Source of the DNA: Breviolum minutum Mf 1.05b.01
Lineage: Eukaryota; Sar; Dinophyceae; Suessiales; Symbiodiniaceae
Direction of reading: 5' to 3'
NCBI GenBank assembly: GCA_000507305.1
Contig: DF239899.1
Coordinates: 62,001-126,000 of the forward strand
Length of the DNA stretch: 64,000 nt
The notes under the pieces are model-generated. The model ran no database searches. It had not been told where the DNA came from and worked only from the letters and a program-made list of their open reading frames with translations. The translations under genes were made by a program, and so were the position numbers. Shown piece after piece: positions 1-12,922 of this stretch; the first letter of the stretch is position 1, and each line of letters opens with the position of its first letter.

Positions 1-504
1 AAATCGTCGTTTTTTGAAACTGTTTCCATCCGCATCGAAGAGTCGCAAATCCAAGTTAGTAAGTGGTTAGTGCTAGTTGCTGTCCCCTAAGGATCGGGTT
101 GTGGGACCCCTTCCAAATGACCTTTTTTATAGCTTATAACTGGTGGTTACTCACAAAAAACACGGAGGCTTTCCATTACTGATTGGCGAACAGGGATCCA
201 TGGGACATTTGTATTTTTACCTACCTTTTACCATGAAAATCATCCAAATGTAGGTAAATCCAATCATACATACTGGTTGTGTAATAAGGATCCTTATTAA
301 TGGTTCAGTATAATCCACATATTACCGGGTAGTATAATCCCTTATAGATGGGAAAAAAATAAGGTTTTGATCATTGCTTATGTGTAGATGGAGTTACTTC
401 GTGGTTATTTTTCCCTTAGAATCTTAGAAGTCCTTTAAGCCGACGATCTTTTGAATGGTCCTGAACCAAAAAAAACACATTGTTTTCGTAGACCTTAGGA
501 ACAA

Positions 505-597
505 TGTATGGTATACGGTATAATGATATATCTACCTACATTTAGTTGATTTATGGTAAATGTAGGTAAATATTCCACACATTGATCCTATGGGTAA
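505..597. repeat. Family B element
   Basis: Full copy; another diverged copy lies at 195-285. Confidence 0.55.
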
Positions 598-994
598 GGG
601 TTTATCAACAATTCCAGGGATGATTCGGCTTTAATGGTGTACTAAACTTCGAGCGTTTTTTTCATTTTTGCTTGGTGATGGTTTAACAGGGTTTGCGAGG
701 TTCATGTCCTGCTTGCTTGGTGGCAAAAATGGTGGTGATCATAATTAGTTAGTAAGTGGGGTTATAAACCTATTCAGGGGACTTATAAAACAACTAAGCT
801 ATAGCCCAACTCATAACTAGTTACTAACTACCATGAGACATCAATCAAACATCACAAAAAACTGGTGGAGCAAACCATCCTGTTAAGCCTCTAAAAGTGA
901 TGATGTTTCTGACCACCCAAAAAGGGACATACAGGAAGCCCTGGTGCTATGAAACCAACATCGGGCCAAATGATTATCTTTCACATACCTAGCT

Positions 995-1090
995 GGTTGG
1001 TGGTTTCAACCCAGCTGAAAAATATTAGCCAAATTGGGAATCTTCCCCAAATAGGGGTGAAAATCAAAAATAATTGAAACCACCACCTAG
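995..1090. repeat. Family A element
   Basis: Family A is defined here by CTAG.TGGTGGTTTCAACCC at one end and TTTGAAACCACCACCTAG at the other, about 100 bp, with a central CCCCA.ATAGGGGTGAAAAT. This is a full copy. Confidence 0.75.
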
Positions 1091-2103
1091 CTAGATTTCT
1101 CTGAAATAAGGGATCCCGTTCCCCTTCCTATTGGGCTACCATTTGGGGTTTTCTAACTCGTGCGAGGTCGCGATGAAATTTCACCAGACATATGTTGCCA
1201 CAAGTTCCCATGGAAATGAATGGTACCGCCCATGCCAAAATGTAGGCTGGTGTGAAGGGTCATAATTCATAATCTAAGACCGATTTGCAGAGACTCTGCC
1301 AGCCATAATTTTTGAATTTCTGTACCCTCCTGAAATGGCATTTTCAAAATCTAAAACGCAACTCTTAATCCAAGCTGCAAAATCTAAACCACTTCTCTGA
1401 AATGCTAATTTAAAACCACGGATACACTCAAGGATTATCGAATTCCATACTTGGTGGCTGATGGTAGATAGTAACTTTATAACCTGTGTTAATAAAACTA
1501 TGTACTTAACCCCCTGCAAGTTGGTTAAAAGAAGTCCCCTATAGATAGGGTTTCGCTACCAAGTTAAGCATCCCACACTTCCATGCATCCCAGCCCACCT
1601 GTCTCCGGCGCGCTCGGTGGCGGCACCGGGCCCGGGCCATCGGAGAAGGTGAAGCGCGGACGCTTTGGAGGGGGCTCCTGTGAAGAGTGGATGACGGGAA
1701 AAAGTGGAGACCTGGGAGGCCTAATTCCCTTGGGATCCAATCACCTTCTGAGAGTGGTAATGGAACCTAAATACCTTTCTGAGGAGGTGATTATACACCC
1801 CAAGGCGAGGATTTGTAGGGATTCGAGGATCATCCCCGGACTTGTTTCAGGTTTTGTTTGATGGATGAAGGGCCATGGAAATGATGGTAGGTCACCATCA
1901 ACCTAAGGCGAAGCTTAAAACGTTTTGGGGAGTATAGATTGGAGGATCGTCCCAGGACTTGGTCATACGTGGTTCATTTGCAGATGGTGATCGTTTTCGT
2001 CTGCTAAGGATCGGGTTGTGGGACGTCTTCCAAATGGACTTTTTTGTTATGGCTTATAACTTGGGATGATCCTAATCACTTACTGAGTGGGATGATCAGA
2101 CCA

Positions 2104-2550
2104 TCAACAAACATGAACCATTGGTGCCAGCCATCTCACGTTACGGATCATCATACATAGACAAGTGCCCAAAGCCCCGGGCCAAAGCTGGTGGCCTTCC
2201 TTAAAAGATAGAATGCTGAAATGGATTCCATTATGTTGCCGACCGGACCCGGCATTGATCTTGTCCCAATGAACCCTGTTACCGTCTTTAGACCAGCCTG
2301 GAAATAGTAAGCCTTCCTCCACTGGTTGGTTTTCAGCAGGCCACTGTCGCCCATTAGACTTTAGTGGAGTGCGCTGGCTCCAATACCACAACATACGGGC
2401 CAAAGGAGCATACAGCGGAACGGATCGGGCTTTGGTCTTTTCATTGACCTTTTTGATCACAATTCTGGGCCCATCACTCCACTCGAGGTAGACCAAAAAT
2501 TGTCTGACTATGTGGTCCGACGCATTGTACAAGTCTGGCAACGACATCAA
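2104..2550 (-). CDS. Tyrosine-recombinase-like fragment
   Basis: The 148-codon minus frame includes GPRIVIKKVNEKTKARSVPL, YAPLARMLWYW and GLLFPGW. The 'K....K.RSVPLYAPLA..L' segment resembles the beta-hairpin of tyrosine recombinases. The catalytic R-H-R-Y set is not visible, and the last third of the frame looks non-coding. It is probably a mobile-element relic or an exon. Confidence 0.4.
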   Translation of the reverse strand: MMSLPDLYNASDHIVRQFLVYLEWSDGPRIVIKKVNEKTKARSVPLYAPLARMLWYWSQRTPLKSNGRQWPAENQPVEEGLLFPGWSKDGNRVHWDKINAGSGRQHNGIHFSILSFKEGHQLWPGALGTCLCMMIRNVRWLAPMVHVC

Positions 2551-3400
2551 GTCTATCAGATATCAGTTGACCCTCACATGTTGGCAATGCACTCAGCCAA
2601 AGCGTCTGCATCTCCGACATCTTCTCTGCACGAAACTGAGATTGCAGCAATGCCATCATTGGTCAAGCACTTTTGCACAATCAAGACATATTATGCCATC
2701 TCGTCATCTAAAATGGAAATCATTTTAAACTACACCCTGAAAAATCAACATGGAACCCAAAAATTGATAAAAATGGATGTTTGGAAGATGATTTTCCTTC
2801 TCAACTGGGTGCTTTTTAGGTTCCATGTTCATCTTTCAGGGTGTACCCATACTTTGTAAAAAAACACCACCAGACCCGTGGAATTTCTGCCAAATCATGA
2901 GATTTCAACACTCGGGGAGGCTTGGAGATTCAAAAGAACCCGGCGTAATACACTATCAATACCCTTTATATAAGGTTATATAAGGTGGGTCCCTACCTTG
3001 GACTCCAACAACCCATGGAAAAATGAAAGTTTTAAAACACCCCAAAATATGGGTTAGAACTAAGCCCTAAAAATGAAGGTTTTGGGTTCCCATGGATACT
3101 AGCTATAGGAGCCCTAAACACTCCACTTATTTCGGGGTGAGAGACAAAAACAGTGAAACTTATAGAGAACTTCCGGCCATTCATCGGGTGTTATTCCTAT
3201 ACCGCCTATACCTCCATTATAACGAGCTCGGCTCAAAACGCCCACCTTGTAGGAGGGTCTGGGCAATTTATTATGAATCGGCCATTTTGGGATAGGATCC
3301 CCTTATTAATACAACTACCTTCTTGGGGTGACCAACTGGCGGGAAGGGTCGCTATAAAATGCCTGTAGGTCCAATGATTGCTAGGCTGATGGATTTGAAA

Positions 3401-3478
3401 CTAGTTGGTGGTTTCAACCCAGATCAAAAATATTAGCCAAATTGGTGAAAATAAAAAATGTTTGAAACCACCACCCAG
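3401..3478. repeat. Family A element, internally deleted
   Basis: Both ends are present; the central TCCCCA block is missing. Confidence 0.65.
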
Positions 3479-4800
3479 TAAATCACAGCTCCCCAACGAA
3501 AAGGTGCCTCACGTTTCTTCGACTCGAATGGCCAGGCCTCTCGCAGGGTAAACTGCAGGGAGAATTGCGGATGAGGAAACAGCTGCCAGTTCCGAGTTTG
3601 TTGCAATTCCCATAGCTAAATTTGCATCCATTGAATTCTGGAATTGGAAAGTATCAATACAGAAAGGGTTTGATATCAAGAAACAGATGTCTATACTTTA
3701 TATTATCGCAGATTTATAACGGGTGGTTACAAACGGGTACGTGGATGTCACAGGAAATTAGTAAATGGTTAGTAAGTGGGTTATAACCCCAATAGACCCC
3801 ATAACTAGGTTATAGCCCATTTACTAACCATTTACTAACTTCCTGGGACATCCTAGTACCCCTTCATACACTGTTCATGAGCAATTCGTCGTTCCACAGA
3901 AGGTGAACCAAAGAAACGTATCCAATCAAAGGACTGTTCTTTCAAGTTGAACATCTCAAGTCTACCATGGTATGCACACATATCACCAGCTATAAACACA
4001 CAAATCTAAGCTGTAGTTGTCACGAAACTGTTTAAATGGTAGTTAGTATCTAGCTTGTAAGTTGGGTTATTATCACCTTATTCAGGAGACGTATGAGCCA
4101 ACTTAGAGGAGTCAAGTATGGTGGTAAGTTAACACAACTCATAACTAGCTACTGAGTACCATAGTACCATTGTAGCGTTCTTAAGGGAAGGGGGTTCAAA
4201 GTGAGGGGGTAACTGGGGAACCGTAAGGATTCCTAGGAAGATTGGGGGACCTTAGGGAAGGTTAGGGAAGAATAGGGGAATCACCACCCCCCCTTAAGAA
4301 ATGAGCCACCAAGTATCGTCTTTTTTGTTCCCCCAAAACTCCATATCAACAACAACACTCAGCTGAACAACAAAACCCATGTTTTTTTTGCATAGATTCA
4401 ATACGCAAAAAAATAAGGATTTGTAAACACGGTAACTGAGAGGCCTCAAACAAATTGAACTGTAATGACCTTTAACCGTATCTATTCTTGAACTTTTCAC
4501 AGTGCGTTTTAGCCAAATTTGGGCAGCATTCAGATCCTAAAAACCAACTATCTCAGCGGGGAGGGCGTGACAAAAACATGTTTTTGACTTGCACAAAAAG
4601 CTGAAGTTTAACGGGTGGGTCACCTGACCCATCCAAACACCCACCTGCTGAGGATCTGGTTTGGGCGGAACCCCCCAACATCTTCCGAGGTTCGGCTTGG
4701 GGTGGCTAGGGTGGTGAAAATTTTTGCCCTTGGAGGCCCTTGGAGCATCCGAGGCCTTGGAAACGCTGATAAAATTGGAGTTCCAGTTTTTTTCGTCTAT

Positions 4801-4914
4801 AGTTGGTGGTTTCAACCAACCAATCCCTTTGCAAAACATATGCTCGTCAATATGGGTTCATCTTCCCCATATATAGAGGTGACACATAACAAAATGTTTG
4901 AGTTGCCACCACCT
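4801..4914. repeat. Family A element
   Basis: Full copy with a TTGCCACCACCTA right end variant. Confidence 0.65.
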
Positions 4915-5109
4915 ACAAGTAGCTGAAAAATTGGAGTTCCAGATTTCACTTCTGGAGCTGTGCGGGGCAAACAAATCCCAAGAAAAATCAAATCCTCCCA
5001 ACTCATCCGACCTGCTTCTTGGCGGTCAAGCGTCGCGCCTCGGTTCTTTCGCGAAAGGAAAACTTCGGAGTTGAGAATCAAAAGGTGCCCGTTGAGAAAT
5101 GGCATTACT

Positions 5110-5224
5110 AGTTGGTGGTTGAACCAACCCATCTGAAAAATATTCGGAAGTCAAATTGGAGCGCATTTCCCCAAGTGGGGATACAAATTTATAAGGTCAA
5201 AATTTTTGAAACCACCACCACCCA
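5110..5224. repeat. Family A element
   Basis: Full copy with GGTGGTTGAACC left end variant. Confidence 0.65.
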
Positions 5225-5779
5225 GATTATAATATGGATAACTGGAGTTATAACCCCACCTTATAGGGGCCCCATAACTCCATTTACAACTGATAGGGGC
5301 CCACCTTTCAAGAATCATGATTTGGACCCTCCAAAAAAAAGAAAGGTGAATGACTCTGTATAGGGTTCTGGAATTGGATCTCCGGTCGCCACCAGTGACA
5401 ACTGAGATCCAGTTTGGCTGAATTTTTTTAGGGTGGACACAAAATGTTCGGAAACATCTCACAAGATGGGCCACCTACTATAGTTATAAGTCGGGTTATA
5501 ACTTATATATACCTTTATAACTCCACTTATAGGGGTGAAAATCATCCCAGTAAAACAGTGAAACTATAGGGGTCCCATAACTCCATTTATAACGAGATAA
5601 GAATCGTAAGGACCCACCTTGTAGATTGTCTGTGATCCTTCCAAAGAAAATTATCGAAATTGTCCCCTCTGAAACTGGACAATTTCTCAAAAGGAAAGGA
5701 TTGTCTTGCCTTCCCACCATCATTGTGCAGGGGCGATTTATGTTGGTTTTTCGGGAAAGCGTAATGGGAATGAACACCA

Positions 5780-6540
5780 AACTTGAACTACCTAAGTGAA
5801 AGTGTTGTGGGATTTCTTAGATGTTGACCCAATTTGAGGCCAAAACAAACTCAGTCACTTATACTTTGGACTTAACAAAGCTTCCAAGGATTCTGTGATT
5901 TTCACTTGTGGAAGAAGCAGAGTCCCAAACATGATGTCATTCAAGCATCTATAGTCATTGCATCAAGTGCGCGCAAACATAAAGGGATCCAAACACACTG
6001 AACATTAAAAATCCATACACCCTTGAACATTTTTGGACAAGTTGGCTGACTGATGCATTCGTATCAAACCACTTAACAGTTCGCATGTTACATAGAAACA
6101 AACACCTGCAACATGGTTCAGGTTTCCTTCAACAACTTCCCTTTGAACGCAATTTAGGTGGGAAAACTCTCCAAGAGATTCGATTCCGTAGGGATTGGAG
6201 GTTCATAGCCATTCAACAATGTAGAGCAATCTAGGGAAATATCACACCCAACACACGGCTGGCTCCGCAACAATTCCTATGACAACATCATGTTGTCCCT
6301 GGCGGCTACTGTGAGGCAAAATATTTCTCTGACATACAATTTCCAGAACTCACTTAGTTGCGTACTGGCTTTCCAGGTCCCTTTCCATCCCCTCAAGGTA
6401 CTTCAATGATTCCAGGTACCTGAGGTGTCTTGGTATTTCATTAATTTCAGAAAGGACACCCTAATTACTGGAACTGAGTAATCTGGCCTAAATACCCTAA
6501 GAATCACACTATATACTATATAACGCATTGAAAAAATACA
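5780..6540. other. No feature identified
   Basis: Unique-looking sequence without clear repeat ends or a convincing coding frame on either strand. Confidence 0.5.
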
Positions 6541-7009
6541 GCCATAGCTTAATTTCTTTCTTCAACTAGCTATCTAGTTGGTGGTTGAACCACCCATTTG
6601 AAAAAGTTGAAAGGTCGCCCACAAGGTGTGCGGGCCCCTACTAGCTATCAGTAGGGAACCATAACTCCACTTATTGGGGTGAACAAAAAAAACAAACTAC
6701 CCACTTATTTTCAACTAACTACAACCTACTAGTACTCTCAAAAGAGGCATTTTCTTTGAGATCAACCTGCTCGGTAGAGTGAGGAAAATTGGTGGCAAAA
6801 AGGGTGCTTCTTAGCTAGTTAGCAAATGACTATACCAAATTAACCCGTGTTTGTTGGTTTGTTTGCACGTTCCCTAAATAGAGCTAAACAAAATAACAAC
6901 TTGCGTTACGATCACGATCCCATGTTTGACACCAAGTAGACAAGATTTCTATTTTTCCTGTTATTCTAAATTTAGGGAGGGTAACGGCTAGTCTTGCAAA
7001 AAGGAAGGG

Positions 7010-7121
7010 TACCCTAAGAATCATGGGATCTCAAAACTGCTGCTTTGCAGATCCTAGAACCTTGCTATAAAGAGTCATTCACCCCTCCTTGTTGGAGGGT
7101 CCAAACCATGATTCTTAGGGT
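7010..7121. repeat. Family F element
   Basis: Ends ACCCTAAGAATCATGG and inverse. Other copies at 21314-21420 and 51690-51802. Confidence 0.7.
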
Positions 7122-7270
7122 AAATGGATTGATGATTACCCTCCGGTAAACTAACACAGCAATGGAAAATGGACCCTTTGAAGATGTATTTCCTATTGAA
7201 AATGGGGATTTTCCATGGCTATGTTTGTTTACCAGAGGGTAATAACCACGTCTTGTTTTGTTTCTTCCAG

Positions 7271-7385
7271 GCATGATTTCACCTGAGCTCATCACCGTGT
7301 CTTGTGCCAGCAAACGCAAACGCTGTGTCTGCACGGTCGTTACGCGAAGGGAGACACGACATGTCCCGATGACTTTTTACATGAT
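7271..7385 (+). CDS. Plus-strand exon candidate
   Basis: A strong acceptor (TTGTTTTGTTTCTTCCAG) after a family G element opens a frame reading MISPELITVSCASKRKRCVC, TVVTRRETRHVPMTFYM. No donor was found. Confidence 0.35.
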
Positions 7386-8297
7386 TTTTACCACCCCTCC
7401 CCTCGCTAGGAATCCACTCATATTATCAGCTGATGAGCACGGGGTGTCCAATCACCTTCAAAGCGCATAGTATTTAGGTTCCACTACCATTCTTAGAAGG
7501 TGATTGGATCCCTAGGGCCCCTGAAGTTTAACAGAACCCCTGAAAAGTTACCGTGACCCAATAGGAAAGTTCAACGGAAAAGTCTTCCAACCACCATTGT
7601 TCAGGGGCGAGCTTGCAAATCTTAAGGGGTTTATTCGTTTTTTTTCTGGTTTGAAAAGCTAGAGATGCTGATTGAAAATTGGTATGTAGGGATACCTTGC
7701 ATCGAGTCGAGCTAGTAATAAATGGAGTGACATGGCTAGCCCCTATAAATGGCGGAAAGTAAATGGGTAACAGGGGTTATAACCCTATACTTGTAGGGGC
7801 GCCATAACTCCTTTTATAACTGGTACGGGTTCACCTTGTGCATGTACAATATATTTTGGCTACCAACAAGAACATTCATGGATTCTCCATCTCTGTCTAC
7901 TATATTATAGAAATTGTCTGCATAACAATAGTTCACAGATATACTGACGTATTTGCAGCTCAGTCACCAATGATTTTTGGCAGTAAACCAAGATTTGCCA
8001 AATAAATAGTGAAGTTTGGAATCGGGTTGACAACCAAATTGCTTCGGGGGATATCCTTAAAGTTCCAAAGCACCGCTAAATAAAATAATTATATGATTTA
8101 TCCACATAGTCCCTTTGACCCAAAGACAATAACTATATAACTTGAATCCATGCTTGGAAAAAGTAAAACATATTCTCCCAAATGGTATAGTTTGGTGGTG
8201 ATTTACCATGGTACAAAGTAAAGAGTCACCTTAAACAAATCCACGAATTTTCGGCCATTTAAAGGGATGAAATGCCTCCATTTACAACCAAAAGAAT

Positions 8298-8378
8298 CAA
8301 TGTATGCTATATTTACTTACATTTACCATAAACAATCAACCAAATGCAGGTAAATATACCATACATGGATGGTATGGG
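8298..8378. repeat. Family B element
   Basis: Full copy in inverse core orientation. Confidence 0.65.
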
Positions 8379-8993
8379 TAACTAGTATAGGGGCCCACCT
8401 TGTATGTTGGATATATAGATGTTATTAACCACTCCAAAATTTGGCCATACCGGGGTGCTATACATACCCTTGGACCCCAACAACGCATGGAAAATGAAGG
8501 TTTTACACCCCAAAATATGGGTTAGAAGCCCTAAAATTGAAGGTTTTGGGTTCCCATCGTAGTTTCTCAATTGGGTTAGTGCCATATTTTTTTCACTACA
8601 AGTTGGTTTTTCAATTTAATTTTGGCATGCAACACACAATTATCTGTAATCAAATGTGTTCCTATAGAGGAGATTCACTCTATACATCAGCGTTCTTGAA
8701 TCTCCAAACCACCAGTTTTTGAGATCACGGCTGTTTCTTAGTGTGGCCATGGTTTGAAAAAACATTTGCCTCCTAACAAACCATTAAACAAAATATTTGT
8801 TGTTTTTTCTCTTGGCATTTTTTCGTTGCTAAAAAAATGGTGAAAATGGCAAAGCCACAAATGACCTTCCTGCCTCGTCGTCCATCACTCAGGAGATTCC
8901 AACGGGGAGGGTCCCTCGGTGAAGGTTCACCTTTCTGGCTGCTTTCAAGCCAAAGGAGAAGCACAGAAACTGCGATTTGCTTACTCATACTCA

Positions 8994-9077
8994 TAGGATC
9001 CATGGGACGAACGGTATATTTACCTGGTTGATTTTTGTGGTAAATGTAAGTAAATATACCAGTCCCATGGATCCTAC
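8994..9077. repeat. Family B element
   Basis: Family B is a palindromic element with GGATCCATGGGAC at the ends and TATATTTACC / GGTAAATATA inside, often around GGTTGATTTTTATGG. This copy is nearly a perfect palindrome. Confidence 0.75.
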
Positions 9078-9227
9078 AGGATAAGGTTCATGTATGGTAT
9101 CTTTTGCAAAAATTATGGGATCTTTATGATAGATGTAGGTGAATATACCATGCATTGAGACTAGGAGTTTAATTGTTTGGAGAAAAAGGTACCAAGAAAT
9201 ATTTACCCATAAATGGTGAATTTTTTA

Positions 9228-9332
9228 TCCTCCCTAAAACTAAGATAGCACCTGAAAATGGTGGTTTCAAACGGGAATATGCTTTTCTAGAGGTCTATTT
9301 TCAGGTGCTATGTTAGTTTCAAGTTACCCTTT
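9228..9332. repeat. Family D element
   Basis: Full copy. Confidence 0.6.
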
Positions 9333-9465
9333 CGAAAGAAACAAAAAATCAACAAGTGAAGACTTCTAAACAGAATGCAGGGTTTATTTTTTGTTGAAGT
9401 TCCTTTTGGCATATTGCGAGTTTTCTCAAGTCACTCAAAATATCTGGGCAACTTACTAGATCAAT

Positions 9466-9651
9466 TTATTCCAACACCTGAATTACCTTGTGGGATAATT
9501 TATGGGCTTTTTGTTTGGCCATGATGTCTCTTAATCTTTCGGCCTGTAGAGAGCTGATTCGACCAATTCCCTTTGCTGTGTTTGCAGTCTTAGGATGCAC
9601 AATCGTCATGTATCGACTTTGTTGGAATCCAAATTTCTTGAGACACCACAA
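9466..9651 (-). CDS. Exon candidate with basic helix
   Basis: The minus frame includes HPKTANTAKGIGRISSLQAE, RLRDIMAKQKAHKLSHKVIQ. Composition is helix-forming and basic. Borders are unknown. Confidence 0.4.
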   Translation of the reverse strand: MWCLKKFGFQQSRYMTIVHPKTANTAKGIGRISSLQAERLRDIMAKQKAHKLSHKVIQVLE

Positions 9652-9659
9652 AGCGAGTG

Positions 9660-10165
9660 TCTACGAATGCCATCTGATTGATCCCTAGCACATCCAAATA
9701 CCTCCTGACAAGTCGTGTAGATATGTTTGGGGGGGTCCAAATACCGAACCTCAGCAGGTGTTTGGAGGTCTATAGGGGATCAACTTTACACTTTTTGCTC
9801 CAAAGGTTAACATAGGTCCTTAAAAGAATTTGATGCTTTGGAAAAGATCATCTCTTTTCACTTGTGAGATTCTTGCAAGTGTTCGCTTTTTGGGTGTTGC
9901 TACCATGTTCTTGAAATGCTTGCACCATGTTGACTTTGATTCTAAACATGTGAACCAACACAAATATTCCTCCCAAAAATAATGATAAATTTAATGCTCT
10001 TGAAATCTACCTTTGCGGAAAGGATCCAACATGGTCATGGTATCTCATGGTACAAATTGCTTAAACAACTTAAATCTAAATATCTAAGAAAAGGCAATTT
10101 TGATCAATTCTGCATACGCAAAACCGCATAGGCGCATAGGCATCAGTGATGCCTTACACAAGATT
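9660..10165. other. No feature identified
   Basis: AT-rich sequence; the only recognisable piece is a family M-like end at 9727-9775. Confidence 0.45.
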
Positions 10166-10169
10166 AGCA

Positions 10170-10350
10170 TCATGATAGTAGGCAGAACCAGAGAACCGGG
10201 TGCGAAGGAACACACATCCACCGCAAGCATTCCACGCTCTGTGGCAACCTGCCCCTATGATTATTAATAGCCACCCAACCCGGATCCACAGGGTGCCTCC
10301 GCAACTGCGTCAACAAAAATGGCAAACCGGGGCGCAGAAACCGATGTGTT
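10170..10350 (-). CDS. Weak exon candidate
   Basis: The minus frame reads LPFLLTQLRRHPVDPGWVAI, NNHRGRLPQSVECLRWM. The plus strand is also open across the same DNA, so strand is uncertain. Confidence 0.25.
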
Positions 10351-11462
10351 TGGGTTTCTTGTTTGCATCCAAAAATGCTTCTAACTTAACTTATTATTAT
10401 TACAGTAGTAGAATTTTGATCGACCGAAAATTACGCAACAAAAATCAACTTTCACTGCAATTATCGACCGAAAATACAAGAGTCGTCCGAAAAATAGTAG
10501 AATTGGAATCAAACATTTTCCTTTCTACAAGTACGTTCCCAAACTCAACAAAAAATGACCAAAGAAGCCCCGCGGCAGTTGTTTTCTGGCGCAGTCCCAG
10601 GCAATTTTTTTGGGGGCTTTATAAGGTGTGTGTTTGTGTGTTTTAAAGTCCAATGATGTTTCCCAAAAATTGCATTTTACTATGAACAAGTCCAAAAACT
10701 CCTAGACATCTTGATAAAAATGATTCAAATCTTTCACATGAAGCAAACCTCAATTTTTGTGTTTTTTTTGGTTGCTCGTTTGTTTTTTCATCTTGGGAAG
10801 GGATGGGAACATGGCGAAGTTTCTTCACTTTTTACATCTTGGATCCATGGATTCATGGATCCGAATCTCCACTCTGAGAGGCCAGTTCATCTTGAACCAA
10901 CGGCTGTTTTTGCATGATTTGGAAAATAACAGGAAGCGCGAAGGTACCCTTAAGTGGTTGAGTTATATCATACTTGACGTCGTCAAATCGGAGCATTTCG
11001 GATCTACATGATCTACGGTAGAGATGTAGGTTCAATAGATTTTATAGAAACTATAGTGCAACTGTAGGTATAGTAAGTGAGTTACAATCAGTCTAAATGG
11101 ATTGTAAATTTCCTGAGTAGGTTATATATACTACCTTTATATTCTATACATTTCATCTGGACATCACACTATCTTGCTAGATGTCTTCGTTTCCGAGATC
11201 TTTTCCCTAAATAGAGCTGAAACTAAAACATCGAAACATCTTTGAACATACATACAAAGTGGGCCCCTACTAGTTAGAAATGGAGTTATAACCACTGTAA
11301 ACGGCTTTGTAACTTGGTAACTGGGGTTACCCCGATAAGTGGAGTTATTACAAACATCACCTTAAACACATCTACAAAAATCACTTCAATCCCACGATCC
11401 TGGGAGGTTACCTGATTCCAACCTTTCAAAAAAAGCATGTTTTTTTGATCACCAAACTTTTG

Positions 11463-11563
11463 CTGGTTGGTGGTTTCAACCCATCTGGAAAAAAGTTAGT
11501 CAAAATGGGAATCTTCCCCAAATAGCGGTGAACATAAAAAAATATTTGAAACCACCACCTAGT
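11463..11563. repeat. Family A element
   Basis: Full copy. Confidence 0.7.
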
Positions 11564-11947
11564 TTTGAGTCCTAGGTTAGATACGAATGGATTTGGGAAA
11601 ACGTTCACCTCCACGGAATGATTCCCAAAAGTGGGCCACTATTTCAAGAGGGCGAAATGGAGAAGAACGGGGCCCAATGTTCTTACCCTCCCGAAAACTA
11701 ACGACCAGAACCCGGAAGATATACACCCTCTGAAAAGGAGAAACACCTACAAACCACCAATTTGTTTATATTTTGTTTGTTCCGTGTTAACTTTCAGGGG
11801 GGCAAATTGATGCCGCTTACTTTTTTACATCAAAACCACAACTGGGGTGATTGATAGAAGAACAAATCTTCACCCAATTGCCAATGGTGATGTTTCACGG
11901 TAAATTTCTCCCCATGGTAGAAAGTGAAACAAATCCTTAAACAAATC

Positions 11948-12030
11948 TGTGGTGGTTGAGCCACCCATTTGAAACTTATGCTGCATATGCTCGTAATCAA
12001 TTCATTTGCAACACATGACACCACCACCTT
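11948..12030. repeat. Family A element, diverged
   Basis: Short diverged copy with GGTGGTTGAGCCACCC and CACCACCTTA ends. Confidence 0.5.
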
Positions 12031-12733
12031 ATAGCTGTTATCACAATGGCCACTACAGAGATGGTTGGTCAACAGGGATGGTTTCAATGGATCACTATAA
12101 GATCTATAAGCCACAAAAACCTCGAAATCCAAGATCAACAAGCCAATAATCAACGGCCGTGGAAACTACAAACAACATAGATGGTGGTTCCGTTTGGATG
12201 ATGATATACACTAAGTATAAGGACTGCTGGCTTGTAAACTAACCTACCAAAAAATGGTGGTTGGACTTCCAGGGTTCAGCACTGAGTGAGCTACTGCAAA
12301 ATGATTTTTGTGCCTTCTGGTGGAACATTCCAAGCTGCAAGCACTGTAAGTTTCTCAAATTATCCTGCTAGTGCTTCTCATTCCCAGATCCACCCAATGG
12401 GCCTGGAATACTTACCTCCATGAATACCCGGTTTACACTACTCAGTCTTGTAGCTAAACACACCATGTAATTATTCAGTATATGGGTTTTTTTAGTAATA
12501 CATCATCCCCTGTTCCAAAATTATTCTGCAGTCTCTCACTACAAAAAAATCATGGAGCTGCCATTTTAGTTGACATTTTTCTCTTGCAACCACTTGGTGG
12601 TTGAGCTATACCCATTTGAAAAAGTGAGTCAAATTGGGAATCATTTGCCACCACCCACGCAGAAAAAAAAACATGTAAAACCAAAAAAGACAACAATCTT
12701 TGAAACCAGCCAGCTAGTGCTATAGTGCATGTT

Positions 12734-12922
12734 TCACAGCATTTCCCCCTGTCCTTTGTGACATGAAGTCTCCATCACCGACCCTACCCTGGTTTTCACC
12801 CCCCCACCGAGTTCCTCCCCGATTTCCACCTCGTGATCGCGGCTTTGAAAACGTGCCGAAGCACGTGCTGCCATTTGCTCGGTGCCTCGGTCTCGACGGA
12901 GATGTAACCCCTGGAAGTCCAA
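12734..12922 (-). CDS. Exon candidate
   Basis: The minus frame includes EQMAARASARFQSRDHEVEI, GEELGGGVKTRVGS and is GC-rich relative to flanking repeats. Confidence 0.35.
   Translation of the reverse strand: MDFQGLHLRRDRGTEQMAARASARFQSRDHEVEIGEELGGGVKTRVGSVMETSCHKGQGEML

Noticed and set aside
1583..1861. 92-codon plus-strand open frame
   Set aside because: It starts in a GC-rich patch but then reads through a family L repeat; only the first 40 codons could be coding.
10200..10646. 148-codon plus-strand open frame
   Set aside because: It is low in hydrophobic structure, contains an AT-rich stretch read as Tyr/Ser runs, and competes with a more protein-like minus frame in its first third.
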